Below are positions 8,068 through 15,770 of a stretch of 64,000 nucleotides of DNA, one piece after another. The notes beneath the pieces are model-generated. The model made no database searches. It had not been told where the DNA came from and saw nothing but the letters and a program-made list of their open reading frames with translations. Numbering within the stretch: position 1 is the first letter of the stretch; each line of letters opens with the position of its first letter. The stretch lies in NCBI GenBank assembly GCA_022846095.1, contig AP025583.1, forward strand, positions 4,055,279 through 4,119,278, given 5' to 3'. The position numbers were made by a program, and so were the translations under genes. Origin of the DNA: Oscillospiraceae bacterium. GTDB taxonomy: Bacteria > Bacillota > Clostridia > Oscillospirales > Oscillospiraceae.

Positions 8068-8091
8068 CCCCCACCGAAAGGAGGCGGCCCC

Positions 8092-8562
8092 ATGCGAATC
8101 CAACCCCCCGGGCGCGGGCTGCGCTCCACCCTGGTGGCCCTGCTGTGCGCCCTGTTCTTCCTTCTGGCCATGGGCACCGCCCTGCTGTCCAGCGGGGTCT
8201 ACCGGGCCGCCGCCGCGGCCTCCGACGAGAACTACGCCCAGCGCACCTCCCTGTCCTACTTGGCCAACCAGATCCGCCGCGCCGACGGCGCGGTGGGGGT
8301 GGGCACCTTCGGGGGCGCGGACGCGCTGGTGATCTATGAGGGGGACTACGTGACCCTGATCTACTGCTGGGACGGCCAGCTCCGGGAGCTGTACACCGAG
8401 CCGGGCACCGGCCTGCTCCCCGCCGACGGCGAGGGCATCCTCCCGGTGGCCTCCCTCACCATCTCCGCCAGCGGGGCATTGCTCACCCTGACCGCGGACG
8501 GGGATTCGGTCGCCGTCTCCCCCCGGCTGGGCTGGGAAGACGCGGGGGAGGTGGCGCTGTGA
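8092..8562 (+). CDS. Pilin-like protein, DUF4860 type
   Basis: 156 aa; ATG with a strong AAAGGAGG ten bases upstream. One N-terminal hydrophobic helix (residues ~12-33) is followed by a small beta-rich domain (VIYEGDYVTLIYCWDGQLRELY). The helix-then-beta layout and the genes around it match minor pilin-like proteins of clostridial type IV pilus clusters, and I recall this form as DUF4860. There is no classic G-F-T-L-x-E prepilin site, so processing by a prepilin peptidase is doubtful. The stop overlaps the GTG of the next gene, implying coupled translation. Confidence 0.65.
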   Translation: MRIQPPGRGLRSTLVALLCALFFLLAMGTALLSSGVYRAAAAASDENYAQRTSLSYLANQIRRADGAVGVGTFGGADALVIYEGDYVTLIYCWDGQLRELYTEPGTGLLPADGEGILPVASLTISASGALLTLTADGDSVAVSPRLGWEDAGEVAL

Positions 8563-8888
8563 GAAACCCCGTGCGGCGTGAAAACCTCTTTCTCATCGAG
8601 CTGGTGGGCTGTCTGCTGCTCTTCGCCCTGTGCGCGGCGGTGTGCACCGGCTTGCTCTTCCGGGCCCATGGCATGAGCCGTGAGAGCACCGAGCTGACCG
8701 ACGCGGTCTATCTCGCCCAGAGCGCGGCGGAGGCCTGGAAGGCGGGGCAGACCCCCGCCGGGGACTGGGGCGATTACCGCGTGACCTGCGAGGCGGGGGC
8801 GGAGGACGCCTCCCCCCGCACCTGCGACATCACCGTCTGGCTGGACGGGGTGGCCGTTTACAAGCTGGAGGGGGTGGCCGCGCCGTGA
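8559..8888 (+). CDS. Pilin-like membrane protein (109 aa)
   Basis: GTG start overlaps the preceding stop (GTGA). Residues 1-11 are charged, then FLIELVGCLLLFALCAAVCT forms a prepilin-like hydrophobic helix with a glutamate at the fifth position, as in type IV pilins. A short polar body follows with two cysteines that could pair (VTCEAG, RTCDIT). Its size fits a minor pilin or pseudopilin. Overlap at both ends shows tight coupling in the pilus operon. Confidence 0.65.
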   Translation: MRNPVRRENLFLIELVGCLLLFALCAAVCTGLLFRAHGMSRESTELTDAVYLAQSAAEAWKAGQTPAGDWGDYRVTCEAGAEDASPRTCDITVWLDGVAVYKLEGVAAP

Positions 8889-9274
8889 ATCCCCAGTCCA
8901 AGCGCTCCGGCGCCTCCCCCCTGGGCGTGGGGGTCATCTCCATCGTGACGGTGCTGCTGGTGCTGTGCCTGACCATCTTCTCCGCCCTGACCCTGACCAC
9001 CGCCAAGGCGGATTTGAACCTGTCCCGCATCAACGCGGACACCGTCTCCGCCTGGTACGCCGCCGACGCGGAGGCCACCCGGCAGTACGCCGCCTTCGCC
9101 GCCTCCGCCTCTGCGGAGCTGGAGGCCAGCATCCCCATCGCCGGGCGGCAGTCCCTCTACCTCCACCTGGTCCGGGACGGGGACGGCGGCGTGCGGGTGC
9201 TGGCCTGGCGCTCCGTGACCCAGGAGGGCGAAACCGTCCTGGAGGACGCCGCCCTGCCCGTGTGGGGTGGATAA
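8885..9274 (+). CDS. Pilin-operon membrane protein (129 aa)
   Basis: GTG start overlaps the previous stop. After a short basic/polar N-terminus a hydrophobic segment spans residues ~13-35 (GVISIVTVLLVLCLTIFSAL), then a largely helical segment rich in Ala (RINADTVSAWYAADAEATRQ) and a small C-terminal domain. It lacks a recognisable prepilin cleavage motif. Conserved position just before pilT and tight overlap suggest a pilus assembly or minor-pilin role; no firmer function can be given. Confidence 0.6.
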   Translation: MNPQSKRSGASPLGVGVISIVTVLLVLCLTIFSALTLTTAKADLNLSRINADTVSAWYAADAEATRQYAAFAASASAELEASIPIAGRQSLYLHLVRDGDGGVRVLAWRSVTQEGETVLEDAALPVWGG

Positions 9275-9287
9275 AGGGATGAATGCT

Positions 9288-10349
9288 ATGACGTTAACCG
9301 AACTGCTCACCGAGGCGGTCTCCCGCGCGGCCTCGGATATTCTGATTGTCGCGGGCCTGCCCGTGTCCTACAAGGTGAACGGGGTCATCAGCCGGGAGGG
9401 GGAGCGCCTGCTCCCCGCCGACACCGCTGCCCTGGTGCGGGAGGTCTACCACCTGGCTGGGGACCGGGATATGCTCCGCCTGGCCGAGACGGGGGACGAC
9501 GACTTCTCCTTCGCCCTGCCGGGGCTCTCCCGCTTCCGGGTCAACGCCCTGCGCCAGCGCGGCAGCCTGGGGCTGGTGATCCGGGTGGTCTCCTTCACCC
9601 TGCCCGACCGGGAGAAGCTGGGCATCCCGGACAGCGTGATGGCCTTTGCCGGGTACAGCCGGGGGCTGGTGCTCTTCACCGGCCCGGCGGGCAGCGGCAA
9701 GACCACCACCCTGGCCTGCATCGTGGACGCGGTGAACACCACCCGCAACGCCCACGTCATCACCATCGAGGACCCCATCGAGTACCTGCACCAGCACAAA
9801 AAGAGCGTGGTAACCCAGCGGGAGCTGGCCACCGACACGGTGAGCTACGACGCGGCCCTGCGGGCCTCCCTGCGGCAGGCGCCCGACATCATCCTGCTGG
9901 GGGAGATGCGGGACGCGGAGACCATCCGCGCCGCCGTCACCGCCGCCGAGACGGGGCACCTGGTCATCTCCACCCTGCACACCATCGGCGCGGCCAACAC
10001 CATCGACCGTATCGTGGACTCCTTCCCGCCCGCGCAGCAGCAGCAGATCCGCACCCAGCTGGCCCTGGTGCTGGAGGGGGTGGTGTCCCAGCAGCTCCTG
10101 CCCGCCCTGGACGGCTCCCTGGTGCCCGCCTTCGAGGTCATGGCGGCCACGCCCGCCGTGCGCAACCTGATCCGGGAGTCCAAGGCCCACCAGCTGGACA
10201 ACGTCATCGCCAGCTCCTCCGCCGAGGGTATGGTGTCCATGGACCAGAGCATCCTGCGCCTGTTTCAGGCCGGGCGTGTCTCCCGCACCGAGGCCATGCG
10301 CCACTGCATCAGCCCCGAGTGGATGGAGCGCAGGCTCGGCCAGCTTTGA
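9288..10349 (+). CDS. pilT: Type IV pilus retraction-type ATPase PilT
   Basis: 353 aa. I chose ATG 9288 (AAAGGG nine bases upstream; product MTLTELLTEAVSRAASDIL, like other PilT starts); GTG 9267 and ATG 9279 are in frame. N-terminal PAS-like domain ~1-95, RecA-like ATPase ~100-330. Walker A GPAGSGKTTT (~132-141), Asp box TIEDPIEYLH, Walker B LLGEMRD with AETGHLVISTLHT (His box), all hallmark PilT features. No PilB, prepilin peptidase or PilM/N/O appears in the window, so either they are elsewhere or this ATPase alone powers the system. Confidence 0.93.
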   Translation: MTLTELLTEAVSRAASDILIVAGLPVSYKVNGVISREGERLLPADTAALVREVYHLAGDRDMLRLAETGDDDFSFALPGLSRFRVNALRQRGSLGLVIRVVSFTLPDREKLGIPDSVMAFAGYSRGLVLFTGPAGSGKTTTLACIVDAVNTTRNAHVITIEDPIEYLHQHKKSVVTQRELATDTVSYDAALRASLRQAPDIILLGEMRDAETIRAAVTAAETGHLVISTLHTIGAANTIDRIVDSFPPAQQQQIRTQLALVLEGVVSQQLLPALDGSLVPAFEVMAATPAVRNLIRESKAHQLDNVIASSSAEGMVSMDQSILRLFQAGRVSRTEAMRHCISPEWMERRLGQL

Positions 10350-10368
10350 TAATCAGTGAGGTGATTGT

Positions 10369-10803
10369 ATGCCCGTCAACCTGACCCATCCCAGCGCGGC
10401 CCTGCGCGTGTGCGTGGACAGGGCGCAGGGGGGCCGCATCAGCGGCCGCGTGTTCAGCCAGCGCCTGACCGAACCCCTGTCCTTCGCGGACGTGGGCTCC
10501 CTGCTGCTCCAGCTGGAGGAGGTGCTGGACCGCCAGAACTTCCCCCAGGCCTTCCAGCGCACCCGCACCTTCGCCAAGGACCGCGCGTCCACCGCGCCGG
10601 CCGCCCTTGACCCGGCGGGGGGTATGCCCGCCGAAGCGGTGGAGGCCGCCCACGGCGAGACGGCCACCTTCGCCCTCTACGTCCTCACCCGGCGCAACAC
10701 CACCTGGCAGGGCAAGGTGGACTGGCTGGACGGGCGGCCGCCGGAGGACTTCAGCAGCGTGCTGGAGCTCATCAAGCTTATCGATTTGCATCTATGCGGT
10801 TAA
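10369..10803 (+). CDS. TWQG-motif protein, last gene of the pilus operon (144 aa)
   Basis: ATG at 10369 with GAGGTG upstream, 19 bases after pilT. The N-terminal ~75 residues are unassigned (LTEPLSFADVGSLLLQLEEVLD). The C-terminal ~55 residues repeat the pattern of the 57-aa protein at 1929-2102: FALYVLTRRNTTWQGKVDWL then FSSVLELIKLIDLHL against FVVQILSARNATWQGTVTW then FRSALELIRLIDSAL. There is no membrane segment. Shared motif and position at both ends of the locus point to a small cytoplasmic component of the pilus or adhesin system. Followed by a strong terminator. Confidence 0.75.
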   Translation: MPVNLTHPSAALRVCVDRAQGGRISGRVFSQRLTEPLSFADVGSLLLQLEEVLDRQNFPQAFQRTRTFAKDRASTAPAALDPAGGMPAEAVEAAHGETATFALYVLTRRNTTWQGKVDWLDGRPPEDFSSVLELIKLIDLHLCG

Positions 10804-10805
10804 AA

Positions 10806-10846
10806 GGGAGGCGGCCCGGCGGGCCGCCTCCCTCTTTCTTTTTATT
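10806..10846 (+). terminator. Rho-independent terminator of the pilus operon
   Basis: A perfect 12-bp GC stem (GGGAGGCGGCCC / GGGCCGCCTCCC) with a 3-base loop is followed by CTCTTTCTTTTTATT. It starts two bases after the last stop. Confidence 0.9.
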
Positions 10847-10939
10847 GATACAATCTCTCATAGCTATGGTTAAGATCCGTCGCTTTACTTTATGCTCTCC
10901 AGGGTGTATCTTGGTCTTGCAAGAAAGGAGCTGTTCCAC

Positions 10940-11167
10940 ATGAGAGCTTATATCGCCCACTTTATCGCCGCCAACCTGGCTTTTATTACGGCAATCAGTA
11001 TCTTTTTCTACGGTTTCTCCCAGCTTTTCTCCATCCGCAGCGTCCCCATGCTGTTCGTCCTGGCCGTGCTCAACCTGCTCTTCGGCCTGGGGGAGCGTGC
11101 GGAGTCTACGAGGGCCGGCAACGCCCGCCGCGCCCCTTTTTATACAATGTTCCATGAAGCACACTGA
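10940..11167 (+). CDS. Small two-helix membrane protein (75 aa)
   Basis: ATG at 10940 has AAAGGAG nine bases upstream; the frame extends further but without a better site. Two hydrophobic segments (residues ~8-29 and ~35-55) precede a polar, basic tail. I do not recognise a family. It stands alone between the pilus terminator and the convergent LysR gene. Confidence 0.6.
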   Translation: MRAYIAHFIAANLAFITAISIFFYGFSQLFSIRSVPMLFVLAVLNLLFGLGERAESTRAGNARRAPFYTMFHEAH

Positions 11168-11209
11168 ACCGCGGCGCGGGGAGCCTGTAACTCCCCGCGC
11201 CATTCCCCT

Positions 11210-12076
11210 CTATTCGGCCAATTCCCGGGCGTAGGCCACGAACTTCCGCGCGGCGGGGGATGCCTCCGCCAGGGCGGGCACGGCGATGCCCAGGGTGATG
11301 TGCTGGGGCGGGCGGAGGGGGAGCAGGGCCACGTCGCAGTCCCAGTTTTTCGTAATCAGCTCGTTCATGATGCTCATGCCCAGGCCCTGTTCGATCATGC
11401 ACATGGCGGCGTAGTTCTCCAGGGTGGACAGGGAGATGCGGGGGGAGAGGCGCAGGCGGCTGAGCAGCTCGGCCACGTCGTCGTCCCGCCCCAGGGCGGG
11501 CATGATGAAGTTCTCCTCCATGCAGGCCTCCACCGGGTACTCCGCCGCCCCGGCCAGGGGGTGGTCTGCCGGGAGCACGGCCAGCATGGGGTCGTCCTTG
11601 AGGGGGATCCACTCGTAGGGCATGGGCTCCTGGTAGCTGTAGAAGGCCAGATCCACCCGCCGCTGGGCCAGCCAGCTCTCCACCTCCTGGCGGATGCCCT
11701 CCATCAGCCGCACCCGGATGCCGGGGAAGTCCTGCTTGAAGCGCTTGATCACCGGCGGCAGCCAGTGGGAGGCGATGGAGGAGTAGGCCCCAATGGTCAC
11801 CACGCCGGTGGACAGCCCCCGGATCTCCGACACGGTCTGCTCCAGCTGCTCGTCCCAGCGGGCCAGCTCCCGCAGGACGGGCAGCACCCGCTTCCCGTCC
11901 TCGGTCAGCGACACCCCCCGGCGGCCCCGCAGGAAGATGGGGAAGCCGAACTCGGCCTCCACCGCGTTCATCATGTGGGCCACGCCGGAGGGCGTGTAGC
12001 CCGTCAGCTCCGCGGCCTTGGAAAAGCTGCCGTAATCCGCCGCGCACAGCAGCACCCGGTACTTGGTGCGCTCCAT
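11210..12076 (-). CDS. LysR-family transcriptional regulator
   Basis: 288 aa. Residues ~3-62 form the winged HTH (SFSKAAELTGYTPSGVAHMM, NAVEAEFGFPIFLR, LTEDGKRVLP), followed by a linker helix and a periplasmic-binding-protein-like effector domain (~85-285, GVVTIGAYSSIASHWLPPVI). LysR proteins usually control a divergent neighbour; here that is the sigma factor operon at 12223. The inducer is not predictable. The + strand complement carries long shadow frames only. Confidence 0.93.
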   Translation of the reverse strand: MERTKYRVLLCAADYGSFSKAAELTGYTPSGVAHMMNAVEAEFGFPIFLRGRRGVSLTEDGKRVLPVLRELARWDEQLEQTVSEIRGLSTGVVTIGAYSSIASHWLPPVIKRFKQDFPGIRVRLMEGIRQEVESWLAQRRVDLAFYSYQEPMPYEWIPLKDDPMLAVLPADHPLAGAAEYPVEACMEENFIMPALGRDDDVAELLSRLRLSPRISLSTLENYAAMCMIEQGLGMSIMNELITKNWDCDVALLPLRPPQHITLGIAVPALAEASPAARKFVAYARELAE

Positions 12077-12141
12077 AACCCCGCCCCCTTTTCCCCCATC
12101 CTACCATACACGCACCCGGCGGCGCAAGGCCGTCCATATTT

Positions 12142-12192
12142 AAACGCGCCCGCGGCGAATCTTCGTCACGGGCGCGTTTGTTATGGTATAAT
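12142..12192 (+). promoter_or_regulatory. Inverted repeat and -10 upstream of the sigma factor gene
   Basis: AAACGCGCCCG (12142-12152) and CGGGCGCGTTT (12169-12179) are perfect 11-bp inverted arms 16 bases apart. A consensus TATAAT follows at 12187-12192, so the right arm covers the -35 region. It could be an operator for the divergent LysR protein or an autoregulator, or an attenuating hairpin. Confidence 0.5.
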
Positions 12193-12222
12193 GGGAAAAA
12201 TAACCGAAGGGAGGCGAGCCCG

Positions 12223-12774
12223 GTGCTGGCCTTTTATCTCTCCCTCATTGAGGACGATGAACAGCGGGCGCTGTTCGGCGCGTTCTACCAGCGCTATTTC
12301 CCCCGCCTGTTCTATGTGGCGAAGGCCATTCTGCGCAGGGACGATCTGGCGGAGGAGGCCGTCCAGACATCCGTTATGAAGGTCCTTGAGGGGTGCTTGG
12401 AAAATTTTTTAAAAATTTATCAAAGATCTTGCGATGAATCCTTTTACTGGTTCGTTACTACTGTGAAGAACACTTCGCTGGACATGAAAAAGAAGGAGGG
12501 CCGCACCGTGCCGCTGCCCGAGGATTGGCGCGTGCCCGCCGCCGCGGCGGCGGACGAGGACCCGGATTTTCTGGCGCTGGTGGAGGTTATCCAGCGCACG
12601 CCGGAGCTGTACCGCCAAGTGCTGGAGCTGCGGTTCCTGGCGCAGATGGACTACAAGTCCATCGCCCGGGAGCTGCACCTGAGCGTGTCCGCCGTGGCCA
12701 GCCGCATCAAGCGCGGGCGCGAGCTGCTGGTGGAGCTTTTAGAGGAGGAGGGTTATGTCCATGACCGACGTTGA
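12223..12774 (+). CDS. ECF-like sigma-70 family sigma factor
   Basis: 183 aa from a GTG at 12223 with GGGAGGCG seven bases upstream; an ATG at 12178 lies in the promoter and is rejected. Region 2 is at ~10-75 (AFYQRYFPRLFYVAKAILRRDDLAEEAVQ), region 4 at ~125-175 (VLELRFLAQMDYKSIARELHLSVSAVASRIKRG split across HTH helices). There is no extended C-terminal domain. The downstream gene overlaps by 20 bases and encodes a single-pass membrane protein, the usual anti-sigma arrangement. Confidence 0.88.
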   Translation: MLAFYLSLIEDDEQRALFGAFYQRYFPRLFYVAKAILRRDDLAEEAVQTSVMKVLEGCLENFLKIYQRSCDESFYWFVTTVKNTSLDMKKKEGRTVPLPEDWRVPAAAAADEDPDFLALVEVIQRTPELYRQVLELRFLAQMDYKSIARELHLSVSAVASRIKRGRELLVELLEEEGYVHDRR

Positions 12775-13477
12775 ATTGGACGCGCTGATTTGCCGCGCCC
12801 TGAAAGCCAATCTGCGCGCCGAATTCCCCGGCGTGTTTAATTCCGCCGCGCAATTTCCCTGGCCGCAGACCTCCCCGCGCTACCGGCGCTGGGAGCGCAA
12901 GCTCCTGGCCGACCCGGCGGGCTTTGTCCGCAGGCAGTGCCGCCCGGTGTGGCAAAAGGCCCTGCGCATGGCGGCCTGCCTGATCCTCTGCGCCGCCCTG
13001 GCCCTGGTTGCGGTGATGATGGCCAGCCCCACCGCCCGCGCCTGGGTGGTGGACCGGGTGGTCACCTGGATGGAGACCTATACCCAGTTCCGCTTCTACG
13101 GCCAAAACGCCCAGGGCGTTACCGCCGACTGGCGCCCAGCCTATATCCCGGAGGGGTTTGAGGAGACGGAGGTTATTTGGGAAGAAAACGCCCAATATCT
13201 CAAGCTTACCTATAAGAATAGTGATGGTACAATTATATTCCTTACATCCAAGCCTGCGGATCAAAGTGGATCCTTTATGATTGATAATGAACATTCTGAC
13301 TACCAGGAAGTTAAGGTCAGTGGACGCGCCGCTTCCCTTTTTAAAAGTAATACACAGGGTTACCCTAGCTATCTAATATGGACGAATGAGGATACCACCA
13401 TTGCTTTTTTACTCGCCTCTACACTTTCTCCTAATGAATTACTATCCATTGCAACAAGTACAGATGCTATTAAATAA
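12755..13477 (+). CDS. Putative anti-sigma factor with DUF4367-like ectodomain
   Basis: 240 aa; ATG 12755 (or 12761) behind AGGAGGAGGG, overlapping the sigma gene. The cytoplasmic N-terminus (~1-70) is basic and Trp-rich; one membrane helix spans ~75-95 (AACLILCAALALVAVMM). The outer region begins WRPAYIPEGFEETEV, the DUF4367 pattern seen in clostridial sigma-factor regulators. Base composition changes inside this gene: codons are GC-rich to about 13190 and AT-rich after, which suggests recombination within the gene. Sensor or anti-sigma function is inferred from position and topology. Confidence 0.75.
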   Translation: MSMTDVELDALICRALKANLRAEFPGVFNSAAQFPWPQTSPRYRRWERKLLADPAGFVRRQCRPVWQKALRMAACLILCAALALVAVMMASPTARAWVVDRVVTWMETYTQFRFYGQNAQGVTADWRPAYIPEGFEETEVIWEENAQYLKLTYKNSDGTIIFLTSKPADQSGSFMIDNEHSDYQEVKVSGRAASLFKSNTQGYPSYLIWTNEDTTIAFLLASTLSPNELLSIATSTDAIK

Positions 13478-13583
13478 ATTTTTATTTTTGAATTCTGCGA
13501 TTTATTTGTTCTCTGAGACGTTTATTGATTGAAGGCAAATCAATTTGATTCGCCAAATCTAAAACTGAAAGGGATCGATACAA

Positions 13584-13943
13584 ATGAAAAAGCGTATTTC
13601 CACGTTGGTACTTGCCTTGGTGCTCATTTTCTCCGTTAGCGCAACAGCTGCTACCCCGCGTTACGTCAATCCAATTAATTGCAGTCCTACACTTACTTTA
13701 TCCCGCTCCGGCGCTACCTGTATAGTTGATATTTCTTCTTTTTCTTCCGGCCTTACAGTTTCTGGAACGGTAACTCTCTATAGGGATAATAAATATCTTA
13801 CTTCTTGGAGTGTAGACAGCCTGTACTTTTCTGAGACATATACGCCCATTGCAAAGGGCAAGTACCGCATGGACTTCAATATCACGGTCAAGGGTCCTTC
13901 TGGTTCTGATCGGCTGACTGGCTCAGAAGAAGGTACTTACTAA
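13584..13943 (+). CDS. Small secreted protein (119 aa)
   Basis: A clear signal peptide (KKR, hydrophobic core, ATAA cut) precedes ~95 residues of probable beta structure rich in Ser/Thr (SGLTVSGTVTLYRDNKYLTSW), like a single Ig-type domain. AAAGGG lies 11 bases before the ATG. Composition is AT-rich, matching the following genes and not the chromosome around. Function unknown. It is followed by a hairpin and T-rich stretch. Confidence 0.75.
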   Translation: MKKRISTLVLALVLIFSVSATAATPRYVNPINCSPTLTLSRSGATCIVDISSFSSGLTVSGTVTLYRDNKYLTSWSVDSLYFSETYTPIAKGKYRMDFNITVKGPSGSDRLTGSEEGTY

Positions 13944-13961
13944 TCCATCACACCTGTATGT

Positions 13962-13998
13962 ACATGGATGGGAGGTGGGTCCCATGTTTTAAATTTTT
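13962..13998 (+). terminator. Probable terminator after the 119-aa secreted protein
   Basis: ACATGG (13962-13967) pairs with CCATGT (13982-13987) around a G-rich interior, followed by TTTAAATTTTT. Stem is short with an interior bulge, so strength is uncertain. Confidence 0.5.
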
Positions 13999-14031
13999 AT
14001 AAATAATAGTACAAAATTAGGAGGGTTACCA

Positions 14032-15180
14032 ATGAAACACAAAAGAGTAATAACCCTAATCCTTGCTTTAATATTTCTATGCGGAACTTTTCCTCATGCC
14101 GTAGCAAATAGCACATCTCCCGTTACGGACTATGATTTAGCGGATGTTCGTGCTATTGCGCTTAATACACCTCGACGGTTCCAACCTACCTCCAACTGGG
14201 TAAATATAGACATTACAAAAGTTACCCCTCTTTATGATCTAGAAACTAATGTTATCGCCTACTGCGTGGATATGCAAAATGCTGAAACAGACGAGAATGC
14301 GTATGTATTTGTCAACGCGGACAAAACTGGCTATCCGATTCTTCAATATAGCCCGGAGGGAAAATCACCGTATTTTGATGTGGAAAGCGAACAAGCTTTA
14401 TACCTTGTCGCTGGTCGATACTGTAGTATGGAAGACGGTGTAATTACAGAATTAGCTACAGGAGAGACAATTTCATTGCAAAATTTACTAGCAGAACGCG
14501 AAACCGCCGCAGAGGCGGCGTCAATTAACGAAGAGCAAGCAACAGAGTCTGTTATAGATACGACTGACTACAGCGCTCTACGTGCCGATTTTATTGAAGG
14601 TTCTCTTTCTGCACGGGGATATGATACAAAAGAAGTTGTCATAAAAAAAGTTCCAAATTGGCAATGGTACAAAGGGTGCGTTCCAACGGCTGTCGCAATG
14701 CAGATTGCAAATCTTTTACCCTCCGTTCCTAGTTCAGGTACAAGTATGATAAGCACCCTCGCGGGATATATGAATACTACAAACGGATCAACTCAGCTTA
14801 ACAAAATTGCAAATGGAGCTCAAACCTACATATATGATTGCGGTTTTACAAAACAAACGTTAGCTGTATGGCAAAGTGTAAACGCTCTGGGATTTCCGCG
14901 ATACGGGAGCACATACAATCCGTATTCAGCCTATACATCTGAGATAGATCTGGGCCGTGCTGTTTGCATTCAGAGTGAAAATGCGACAGTATCAACACCA
15001 GGTTATGCTAATGGCTGGGATTCGCATATGATAACTGGCGTGGGGTATTCTTTTAGCACAGTAAACTCGCAAGAGAAATATGTAATCGTGCACACAACAA
15101 ACACTGCCGGTGGGAAAGTTTATATACCCATTTTTGGCACTGCGCTTGGGAGCTATGGCTGGTTTAAAATTGTTCAGTAA
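14032..15180 (+). CDS. Secreted C39-like cysteine peptidase with propeptide
   Basis: 382 aa; ATG with AGGAGGGTT nearby. Signal peptide ~1-25. Residues ~35-165 resemble the inhibitory propeptide of streptopain-like peptidases (TPLYDLETNVIAYCVDM, then YVFVNADKTGYPILQYS). A papain-like C39 domain fills ~210-382: Cys in YKGCVPTAVAMQIANLL (~C223) and His in WDSHMITGVGY (~H332). Such enzymes act outside the cell on proteins or host factors; the substrate is unknown. AT-rich codons mark it as part of the transferred block at ~13.19-15.65 kb. The next gene overlaps its 3' end by 26 bases. Confidence 0.82.
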   Translation: MKHKRVITLILALIFLCGTFPHAVANSTSPVTDYDLADVRAIALNTPRRFQPTSNWVNIDITKVTPLYDLETNVIAYCVDMQNAETDENAYVFVNADKTGYPILQYSPEGKSPYFDVESEQALYLVAGRYCSMEDGVITELATGETISLQNLLAERETAAEAASINEEQATESVIDTTDYSALRADFIEGSLSARGYDTKEVVIKKVPNWQWYKGCVPTAVAMQIANLLPSVPSSGTSMISTLAGYMNTTNGSTQLNKIANGAQTYIYDCGFTKQTLAVWQSVNALGFPRYGSTYNPYSAYTSEIDLGRAVCIQSENATVSTPGYANGWDSHMITGVGYSFSTVNSQEKYVIVHTTNTAGGKVYIPIFGTALGSYGWFKIVQ

Positions 15181-15643
15181 TCTGAATCCAAAGCAGAACA
15201 AAAATTTACTGACTGCAGCAATTATATTCAGCTGTTTATTTGTAATCCTGTTAACATTTCAATTTGTTGCAAATAAAGCTTTTGGGATTTCCGGAATCAG
15301 CGCTTCCGACATTCAGTATGTTCAGTTATCCAGAATCAACGAAACGCCGGAGACATGGACTACCTCGGATCCCATAATTATTCAGGAATTATTGGACCAT
15401 TTTAAAAAGCTGATAGTAGTTCCGGCAACACCGAGTGTAGGCCAGTATCTTGGAATACGCTTTTACTTAAAACATCCCGCTGGAGAAAACAAGTATTTAA
15501 GCGTTGTATTGCTAAGCCCAACCATTTACATGGGACATACAGCGTCCGCCAATGTGCCATCTCCCGCATTTCACATTTTATTGGGTGAAAAATCGGATCA
15601 GGAGTGGAGTGAACTTCTTGCCCGCTGCAATAAGATAAGCTAA
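15155..15643 (+). CDS. Single-pass membrane protein partnered with the C39 peptidase (162 aa)
   Basis: ATG at 15155 with GGGAG just upstream, inside the 3' end of the peptidase gene; longer starts would overlap further and lack a site. A hydrophobic helix at ~18-40 (LLTAAIIFSCLFVILL) is followed by an extracytoplasmic domain of ~120 residues. No family recognised. Overlap implies coupled expression with the peptidase, so an immunity, anchoring or inhibitor role is possible but unproven. Confidence 0.68.
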   Translation: MAGLKLFSNLNPKQNKNLLTAAIIFSCLFVILLTFQFVANKAFGISGISASDIQYVQLSRINETPETWTTSDPIIIQELLDHFKKLIVVPATPSVGQYLGIRFYLKHPAGENKYLSVVLLSPTIYMGHTASANVPSPAFHILLGEKSDQEWSELLARCNKIS

Positions 15644-15676
15644 CTTGGGCAGCAGAACCGCATTTCCGCGTGCAAC

Positions 15677-15718
15677 CCGGCCCCGGCGTGGTATCGCCGG
15701 GGCCGGTTATTCATTTTT
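15677..15718 (+). terminator. Rho-independent terminator closing the AT-rich island
   Basis: A perfect 12-bp stem CCGGCCCCGGCG / CGCCGGGGCCGG with a 6-base loop, then TTATTCATTTTT. Confidence 0.88.
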
Positions 15719-15770
15719 CTGTCACGCTTTGACCCTCTGCATCGTTTATACTGCAAAGGGGGTGAGCGCC

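Noticed and set aside
10892-10939. N-terminal extension of the 75-aa membrane protein
   Set aside because: The AAAGGAG site at 10924-10930 is inside the extension and fits the ATG at 10940.
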